Shown piece after piece: positions 57,201 through 64,000 of a stretch of 64,000 nt of DNA. The position numbers were made by a program, and so were the translations under genes. The first letter of the stretch is position 1, and the number at the start of each line of letters is the position of its first letter. The notes beneath the pieces are model-generated. The model was not told the DNA's origin and did not search any database. It saw only the letters and a list, made by a program, of their open reading frames with translations. The DNA comes from Strigamia acuminata (taxonomy: Eukaryota > Arthropoda > Chilopoda > Geophilomorpha > Linotaeniidae). Where the stretch lies: NCBI GenBank assembly GCA_949358305.1, contig OX442320.1:8882259-8946258 (forward strand), in the 5' to 3' direction.

Positions 57201-58125
57201 GCCCTACTAATGACCAACCGCTAACTACGTGGTCGTTAGGCAATTATTCTCCACCATGCATCTACACGTTCCATCTGACCACTCAGTTCAAGGAAGCTAG
57301 TAGTGCAGACATTCTTAGCTTCACCACAACCGTAACCACCGTTGAGACGACCAAGCAAGCTCAATTTAAAAAGCCGAGACATTCTATCAGGGCCAGCACT
57401 CCGGACAGGTTGATTTATTGACGCTTAGACTGGTCACGCACAGTGTCCACTCACTTAATTTAAATTTTTTTTCCACCCACCGCAGATGTTCCAGAAGTTA
57501 ACAAATTAAAATTTTTTTCTATTTCTTGACCGTAGTCTGGTCAATACGTGCAAAGCATAATCATCGCAAATGAAAGTCCAGCGCTAATCACTCATTCATC
57601 AAGACGATTCAACCTCATCTGCGACTTACTGCCCGATCCTTTCACCTTACAAGCGATGTAACTAAATCCCGTCATTTACATAATTGTAAAATCAATTCCC
57701 AAAAATCTCCTCCCAGCGTCAACCTGACAGATGGCGCCCCCACGCGGGATGCTGCGCAAGCTGACATGATATTAGAGCGGAACCTCGAAGACGCTCTCTA
57801 CCAAACACGTGACGGTGAAATGAAAAAAAAATAAAAAAATAAAAATATTTATTAAAAAAATTTTTTTTTTTTTAAATTAGATACCCATTTAAGTCCAATG
57901 GTTGCTGCAGGAATGATAATCGTATTAGTGGTGATGGCAGCTGGAGCCGGTTTCGCGTGGGCGTCAGTTCGTAGATGGAAAACTCGTGTTCCCCAAGAAA
58001 ACGAAGACCGAGCTACAATTCTCCCCACTCGAGATGTCAACTCAATATCATCATCATCGCTCGAATCATCGCCCCAAATAGGACAAATCTCCCTAACGGC
58101 GCACAGACCTCTCGAACAAGTGTAA
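54227..58125 (+). CDS. FN3 - ZP-N - transmembrane protein (345 aa in this model)
   Basis: Model: 54227-54254, microexon 55405-55425, 55497-55832, 55890-56077, 57536-57657, 57717-57814 and 57881-58125 (1,038 nt, every junction in phase). Exon 3 encodes a fibronectin type III fold (LLTWKFP, LDGLRLGTKYEIVV). Exons 4-5 encode a ZP-N module with its four cysteines (RCLPEF; FGGRIEVEGATDTRC; SHDLC; FNLICDLL). No ZP-C follows. A transmembrane helix (GMIIVLVVMAAGAGF, near residues 271-292) and a ~50-residue Ser-rich cytoplasmic tail end the protein. AATAAA occurs at 58131 and 58147. It is probably an adhesion or matrix surface protein. The N-terminus lacks a signal peptide, so a further upstream exon may exist. 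The 21-nt microexon is inferred and may be skipped without frame change. Confidence 0.72.
55113..55284. mobile_element. Tc1-type MITE, CAGTCGAA termini (172 bp)
   Basis: CAGTCGAAACTC... at the left and ...GAGCTTCGACTG at the right, flanked by TA on both sides. TATAACGAAT words fill the ends. It lies in the intron before the microexon of the FN3/ZP gene. Confidence 0.85.
56311..56436. repeat. (TACCCG)n-type simple repeat
   Basis: TACCCG and GCCCGT hexamers recur irregularly in the intron between the two ZP-N exons. They may be part of a decayed transposon end. Confidence 0.7.
56777..56921. mobile_element. hAT-type MITE (145 bp) with perfect 8-bp target duplication
   Basis: The termini CAGGGGTCGGCAAC / GTTGCCGACCCCTG are perfect inverted repeats. 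TACTAGGC lies on both sides (56769-56776 and 56922-56929). Eight-bp duplications and CAGGG ends are characteristic of hAT elements. Confidence 0.95.
57240..57331 (+). other. Possible alternative exon, phase-interchangeable with the ZP-N exon
   Basis: An acceptor (GTCGTTAG) and a GTAACC donor bound a 92-nt segment reading NYSPPCIYTFHLTTQFKEAS and onward, FN3-like strands. Its phases (1 in, 0 out) equal those of the exon at 55890-56077, so either could join exon 3 to exon 5. It may be spurious. Confidence 0.3.
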
Positions 58126-58489
58126 AAGCGAATAAAAATTCCTGTCAATAAATATAAATTGGTTTTGGTCCCAAAAAACAACAAAAAAAAAACTGACCAA
58201 ATAATTTCTTGTTTGTGCGGGTGAAAGTAACCATTAATTCACTTTCGAATCAATTCGCGTCTGACATCACGCGTCACCATAGCGACGATAAATGTCACGC
58301 TTTCGTCAATTATAACTCCAAGGTTGGAGCAAACTTTTTCCCCTTCACCTGCCAGGTGTGACTTTGCCTGATTGCCCAGCAATCGCTCAATTCTGCACCG
58401 GATTGGAAAATATCTCCGCATAACGAATGCGCGAATTGAGCGCAATTTCCTTATAATAAGTTTGGGCGTCGAAACAAGTGCATCGAATA
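58126..58489. other. 3' flank of FN3/ZP gene
   Basis: 3' UTR with two AATAAA signals, then spacer; no further gene. Confidence 0.45.
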
Positions 58490-58811
58490 GACGCACCGCG
58501 CATGCGCTCGCCGTGATTGATGATTTCGGACGCGTGTATTCTAACGTACATTACGTTTATGTTTATTTTAAACCCATTTTCCTAATTTTTTCATTAAAAC
58601 TTCCTCTGGAACGAAAGGGAATTTGAGAAATGAGTTATTTCCGGTTTTGTGCGCCGGAGAGTTAAAGATCCGTCGTGTTCCGAGAGAGAGAGGAAGGGAA
58701 TGAGACGAGGAATGAGGTCGGCGGCGCTGATGTCGAAATTAAGCTGTAGCGAGCTAGTGTCAGATGAACGCTGACGACTGACGGACCCGTTGCCATTTTT
58801 CCACTCCTCCG
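58490..58811 (+). promoter_or_regulatory. CpG-containing promoter / first-exon candidate
   Basis: A GC-richer island in AT-rich surroundings ends with a clear donor (CACTCCTCC|GTAAGT at 58812). It has no long frame (one short ATG frame, then stop), fitting a non-coding first exon of a plus-strand gene whose body is outside or in the last 5 kb. Confidence 0.4.
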
Positions 58812-59445
58812 TAAGTAATTTTTTTTCTTCCAAATTTATTTTAAATAATTTATTTATTTAAATATGGTCAAAAATTAAAGGGAATAATTAATTTTGAAAA
58901 AATTAGAATTTTAAATTCAAGATTAAATTTATATAATCCTTTTTCTCGACGTTGAGAAATCACGTAAAGTTACAAATTAAGAAACCTTCCTTGTTTGTTT
59001 GTTTTAAACGCTTCGCAAACGTAATCAAATCTAAGAAAAACAAACTCGGGCAAACAAATCAGACGAAAACTCCGCTTCATTAACCCGTGGCATCCCACGA
59101 CTGACCGAAAACCATTTTAAACTCGCAGCAACAATCAAAACAAACGTGCAACTAAACATCCCGCAAGCCCCTCATCCAATCCCCACTCGATATCCTCGGA
59201 ATGGAAAATTTCACGAACCGGAACGCAACTTGCGAATTTAAAAAAGCAATTCGTACAATTACGAAATCACACGAAAAAACATTTATCACGAACCGGAACA
59301 ATATTATTCTCCGTAATTCCACGTACATTTTAAATATTTCACAATGTATTTTTAGATTTGCCCAATTAATGCATTCCAAAATGTATTCCCAAGTGCATTT
59401 CTGAAATACATGCATTTCGAAATACATTGAAATATAATTGCGCGT

Positions 59446-59646
59446 ATAAGTCAGCCGGTTTACCGGTTTACGGTGTGGCTTATCCGCGTAACACTATCGC
59501 TTTAGTGTTTAATTAAAAACATTGAAATGACAATTAAACTACGCTTAGTCTTTCCATAGGCCGAACAAATTTAAACGTCTATTATAAACATAATTATAAG
59601 CACTTTAAAAGTCAGCCGGTTTACGGTGTGGCTTATCCGCGTAACA
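59446..59646. repeat. Direct repeat with GTTTACGGTGTGGCTTATCC core
   Basis: A ~38-bp sequence ending GCTTATCCGCGTAACA occurs at about 59446-59490 and again at about 59609-59646. The copies are separated by 160 bp containing ACAATTAAACTACGCTTAGTC, itself echoed near 59830. It is probably the remnant of a non-autonomous element. Confidence 0.65.
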
Positions 59647-59653
59647 GTAATTT

Positions 59654-59685
<32 letters not shown>

Positions 59686-60530
59686 ATCAACGCACCATAA
59701 GGAGCAATACAAGGGTTTAAACAGGAAATGATGTCATTTTTGGTTTAAAATTGAAGTAAAACACAAAATATTTTAGTTTTTGAATGCAGCTAGTATCACT
59801 TTAGTGTTTTATTAAAAAGATTTAAATGACAATTAAAATACGTTAGTCTTTCCATAGGCCGTTCGGCTGTTCCCGGCCATCTGGGTTTCGCAGTCCTGTC
59901 AATATCTCTTTCTTGTACTCGCTTTCAGTCCATCATTGCGTAAAGATCCGTCGCTTGTCTGTCTAAAATGAAGTGTGGAGCGACGTACGCTGGGTGATTT
60001 AATGCTGGTTTGTAATTACATCATGATACGTGGCAAGCTTTTCATTTTTAATTAATTTTAATTTGTCTCCGCTGTTGTCGAGAGGTTTGGGCCTGCACTT
60101 AAAAATACTTGTAATTGTTTCTCTCCAGAGGTCACTTGGTAGTGGTTTAATAACACGCTAAGGCTTTTTCTTCTCCTGTCTTCAAAGCTCTTCAGTTGGT
60201 CAATAAAACAATAAAAGTTAAAGATCTTTTGCCACTTGTTTGTTCACAGAACTCCTGGATCAGAAAGCACTTGCCATTACAGAGTATTGAGAAACGATGA
60301 TATAAAAAAGATGGAGAGGCTTTTTCACACTGGAAAGCATTGTAGAAAGATGAAAGAACCGCAAACATTTAAATTGGTCAATCATTGGCGATTGTCTGTT
60401 TTCACTCAGAATACGCTAGACGAATAAGGTAACGTAGAGTGGAGTTACTTTGGACAGTGGGGCATCTTTGGACATGTGGCAAGAGCACTCAAGAAAAGCC
60501 CTGGCCCGATATTGCTGTACTAGTACGAGG

Positions 60531-60610
60531 TACAGTCGAGCTTCGATATAACGAATCGCAAAGAACCCGAGAAATCGGTTTATTATACCGAAAGTTCGTT
60601 ATATAAAATT
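60531..60610. mobile_element. Half of a CAGTCGA-type Tc1 MITE
   Basis: TACAGTCGAGCTTCGATATA and repeated ATAACGAA-like words match the end of the element at 55113-55284. The second terminus is not found, so the copy is truncated or diverged. Confidence 0.55.
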
Positions 60611-63352
60611 TTTTTAACATTAAAGAATTTGCGGACATGCCTTTTTCTTTATAAATGTCCATCCTTATGACCTTACAGCGTCGTAAGCATAAGAAAAATA
60701 GATTTTTATGAGAGTACCTTATAAAATAAGGCAGCCAATCAGATGTCGTTCCGCAGTAAAGCGTGTTTAAACTAAACTGTCATTTTTCCAGCTAGATCTT
60801 ATAACCCTCAATTAAGCTGACCAGATTTGGTGTTTAAGCCACATAAACTGCCTGTTTAAAATGATTTGAAAAGGTTGTTTAGTCCAAATGACTTTTTAGT
60901 AAATCCTTCGACAAAGTACGGCTTCGCAGTCAACCCGGTCAGCGGTCCAGCACTAGCATCAAAACACTTGTTTTTTTCAAAATGGTGGTTGCCTATCTTA
61001 TCACTTTGTAATAAAACAAAGGAGAGCTGCAATTTGATAAGACAGCAGGAACAGCTTCTACTTCCTTACTCCTGTTGCCATATCTGCTTTAGTTTCCTTC
61101 CGGCAACGCTACCTTTAGTGTGAACGCATATGTGAACCCAGCTTTAAAGGTCAGCTGCCCCACTTCTAGGTTTTATTCCAACCAATAGAATCAATGACAA
61201 ATTGGATCTGCATGTTAAAAGATGCCTGGCTCGATGCAGGTCTCTCAATGGACTTGACCTTAAAGATGAGAAAAATTAGAGAAAACAAATTCCACACTAA
61301 TTGGTGTTAATAATAGAAATGTTCAGCACAATCTATCAGAATCCACATTAATTTCTATTTTGATTGCTTGCTTTTCAAGGTTAATTGAACACTGAAGACC
61401 CATTTAATTGGCAGCACAATTTCTAAGAGCAATTACCATGTGTTGATGTTGCTACTAGAAGACCTAGTTTTGCCAATTAACCCCTCTCTCAAACCTAAGT
61501 GTATTTGCATAAACTTAATTATGTTAAATTTGTCTTTCTTTATGGGTGTTCCAGCTCCCCTTCAGATCATGATTTAATTAAAAATGTTTTCAAGCTATAG
61601 ATGCTAACAAAGCTTGGCAATTGCAAATGTACTAAATTATAACACCACTTGTTAGATAACTAGCCTCTTAAAAGCATTACATAGCCCTAAACTTTAACCC
61701 AAGATAATTCCAGCTGTGTTACAGGAATGAAAATGGACTTCTATTCATAGATAAAAGTAAATTTAACTTCTCAAATCCTCAAAATTGAATGAAATCCCAA
61801 TGATAGCACGCTACCAGGAAACTCAAGTTGCAAAAAAGCTAGAAGATCCAGTGTTATTGTGGTTAGATAAGACAGTTGAATGAACAATCCTGAAGGGAGA
61901 AAAAAAAATCTTAGTATGCAAAATTCAATTGCAACAGGGATGATGCAAGATGAGTTACATAGTAGAAAGTACATTATAGATAAGAAGTAAAAGTTTCACA
62001 CACAAAATCAATAATGAGAAAAATCCATACAGCCCCAAAGGCAAAACTAACTCTTATTTCAAAAGTCTTGAGACTACAATAGGACCTCAACCTCTGGTTT
62101 TACAGAAAATTCTCCAATTAGGACCTAGGGTCTTATTCACTCCGATCTTAGATGGTCACAGAAAGATTCAATCTCTCAAGATTTAAGCACTTCGGCTGTA
62201 GAACACTAAATTAATTTTAAATCGTACAAACATTCCCTCGACTTGTGATTTTGTTTATATTTTACTGAACTTTATCTCAGGTGAAATTTGAAGTCATTGA
62301 ACATTCATTTAATTAATTATGCTAAATTTTCTGCCCCTTAAAACTCCAGCAAAATCTTTAAGCTGGCTTCGCTGCCGTAGTGAAGAGTGCTTCAGTTTAC
62401 AGCTTTCGGCTTTTACCAGTAGTGTTTATACACACCACCAGTTGGTGAAAAATTCTTGATTATCATTGTTCACAACTAACTTATATAAAATTAGTATATA
62501 AAATAAACTTAAAAAACCTAAATAGCACTTTAACTAATTGACCTGAAAATTGTCCCTAAACACATAATGCCTTACACCAAAACACCAATCCACCTGGTGG
62601 ATAAACTTAAAACAGCTAAACTGAAGAGAAGTTTTTTTTGTCCACGACTGTACGACTTACGCCTCCGAGAGTTAACATGTTAAAATCCATGTTAAACATG
62701 ACTAAGACTTATGAATGTGCCAAGTCAAATGTTCTATCCTTGGAGTATTAAGAAACACATCTTTAATTCTCACATTCAGCCACACAAACCCAAAAAACAA
62801 ATTACTTTTTAATCCTTTAATCCTTTAGACTTCCACCCACACATTAACCTTTAAAAAAAAACTTGACTCCAACTTTTCATTTTCCACCCAAACCATTAAA
62901 CCCCTCTCTTCTGCCACCACTTTATTAAATCAACATTGAACTTTAACAAACACCAAAAAAAAATCCTTCAAAAGTATTTTTAAAATGGTTCCCAACAGAC
63001 AACAACCTGGCAATTTGTCAAAACCATTGCATCCCAACACAGCTTCTGATGATGAATAATCTTGATGATGAATAATTACCATAAATTCCATCCATCCTGT
63101 TGATTGACTGCAATCAATGTCACTTCTGATCAATAAATCTCTATCCAGGAAGACAATTTTCTCCCTTAAGCCTTCCTTAATGACTCCACTTTGGTCACTG
63201 GGATCCCATTACATCTCTTAAGGAATTATTTCCCCCTAACACTCTTCTTCCTTACCCCAAATATCAAGACTCATGAATATCTCCCACTCCCATCTAGTTC
63301 AGTCACCCACACTATAATCTATGAGCTTGTTCCCATTTTATTTTATTTTGTT

Positions 63353-63490
63353 TTATTCTATATCCTTTGGGCCTAAGTCTAAAACGTCCAAGTTGACACT
63401 TTTCCTCTTCGCTTTGTGCTTTGACCTCACCCGGGGGAGTGCCAATCGGCTAGCAGGTGGCGACAAAAGAAAATTGTCTTCCTTTTCATC
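63353..63490 (-). CDS. Candidate terminal coding exon of a minus-strand gene (partial)
   Basis: After a GGTTTCAG acceptor, the 46-codon frame (starting DEKEDNFLLSPP) runs to TAA. The stop is embedded in AATAAAACAAAATAAAATAA, which supplies polyadenylation signals. The sequence is basic (RVRSKHKAKRKS) and not repeat-derived. Upstream exons would lie beyond the end of the window. No family recognised. Confidence 0.35.
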   Translation of the reverse strand, partial: DEKEDNFLLSPPASRLALPRVRSKHKAKRKSVNLDVLDLGPKDIE

Positions 63491-64000
63491 CTGAAACCGT
63501 CTTATTGGATTAGATGAAGGTGCTTGTGTGTGTTCCGCGTACATCGACTTTCAAATCTCATCCCAGCAGGGATTTCTCCTTCTGCATCACTAGATGAAAG
63601 GTGGAAAAATTAGGACAAGAAAGAATCTTGTAGATTATTTACTTCTCCAGAAATGAAATTGAACCAAGTTAAGAGAGAAACCATAAAAGGATTAGGACTT
63701 TACAGTGAAATTGAAAACTTATAATCATTATTCCTCAAGAGAAATTATTGAATGGAAAGGAAGTATTGGTTTATTGAAGTTGTCAAGCGTTTCCAATCCT
63801 CAAGTTTAAAACTTTTTTACACCTGAGTACGGTGACCACTTCCGAACGAAACCAATTTCTGGCACTGATTAAATATCTTGTAGGTTTTTCAAAGAGTATT
63901 CCCAGACCACCTATCAAAAGAACCACTTTTTACAAAGCACTGAACGATCATTCTAGGGGGAACATTCGGTGCCGTCAGTACTAGGATATCTCTGATGTAG
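63491..64000. other. Window end, no gene seen
   Basis: Probably intron of the minus-strand gene suggested by the exon at 63353-63490. No other feature is supported. Confidence 0.3.

Larger units (their letters stand above)
58812..63352. other. Intron-like or intergenic DNA
   Basis: No convincing exon. It contains a duplicated segment (59446/59609), a relative of sequence at 54722-54780 (again at 59712-59790), a TTTA microsatellite (about 59650-59685) and half of a Tc1-type MITE at 60531. A 58-codon frame after a TTCACAG (60250-60427) lacks a donor and any domain. Confidence 0.35.

Noticed and set aside
57101-57421. 106-codon frame as a single exon
   Set aside because: The upstream half has no acceptor and the tail past 57331 conflicts with the phase of the next exon; only the 57240-57331 part is kept as a possible alternative exon.
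60236-60427. 63-codon frame after a TTCACAG acceptor-like site
   Set aside because: No donor, no domain, and surroundings look intronic.

Overview
This is AT-rich animal nuclear DNA. It has short phase-consistent introns with GT-AG (and a few GC-AG) junctions, TATA boxes, AATAAA signals, tandem gene families, small DNA transposons and very abundant short-period satellite arrays. The gene content points to an invertebrate, most likely an arthropod and perhaps a crustacean: secreted leucine-rich proteins built like the crustacean oplophorus-luciferase non-catalytic subunit, two oxytocin/vasopressin-type (inotocin-like) receptors, a PFTAIRE-type CDK (CDK14/Eip63E) and a ZP-N membrane protein. 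The exact taxon cannot be fixed from the sequence.

1-9.5 kb is repeat-dominated. It holds a young Ty3/gypsy-type LTR element (2506-5224) that keeps an open gag-protease frame but has lost reverse transcriptase and the integrase core. It also holds a 12-copy 32-bp repeat, a 590-bp purine-rich minisatellite and relics of leucine-rich-repeat (LRR) gene exons. 9.5-12.4 kb carries two minus-strand LRR secreted-protein genes whose five- and four-exon models close in phase.

13.9-19.1 kb is a tandem triplication of a four-exon gene for a Rossmann/SAM-methyltransferase-like protein. Exon lengths match in all copies except the last exon, which diverges; the middle copy ends in 18 Tyr-Pro-Asn repeats. 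20.0-20.8 kb has a small membrane or secreted protein gene (-). 21.9-26.8 kb has a complete 11-exon CDK14-like kinase (-). 27.5-30.1 kb has small coiled-coil protein genes (-).

31-33.7 kb (-) and 45-53.6 kb (+) are two divergently oriented vasopressin/oxytocin-family GPCR genes, about 11 kb apart. Each carries a different substitution in a core activation motif. 54.2-58.1 kb (+) encodes a predicted FN3-(ZP-N)-transmembrane protein. The last 6 kb is mostly intron-like, with a CpG-containing candidate first exon (58.5-58.8 kb, +) and a candidate terminal exon (63.35-63.49 kb, -).

The most unusual large-scale signal is the set of eight or more unrelated AT-rich arrays. Their repeat periods (about 20, 31 and 62 bp) are near-multiples of the DNA helical turn and place A/T-tracts about 10 bp apart, a design expected to give intrinsically curved DNA. 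All coordinates and junctions were read by eye; splice models were accepted when the reading frame closed across every junction.
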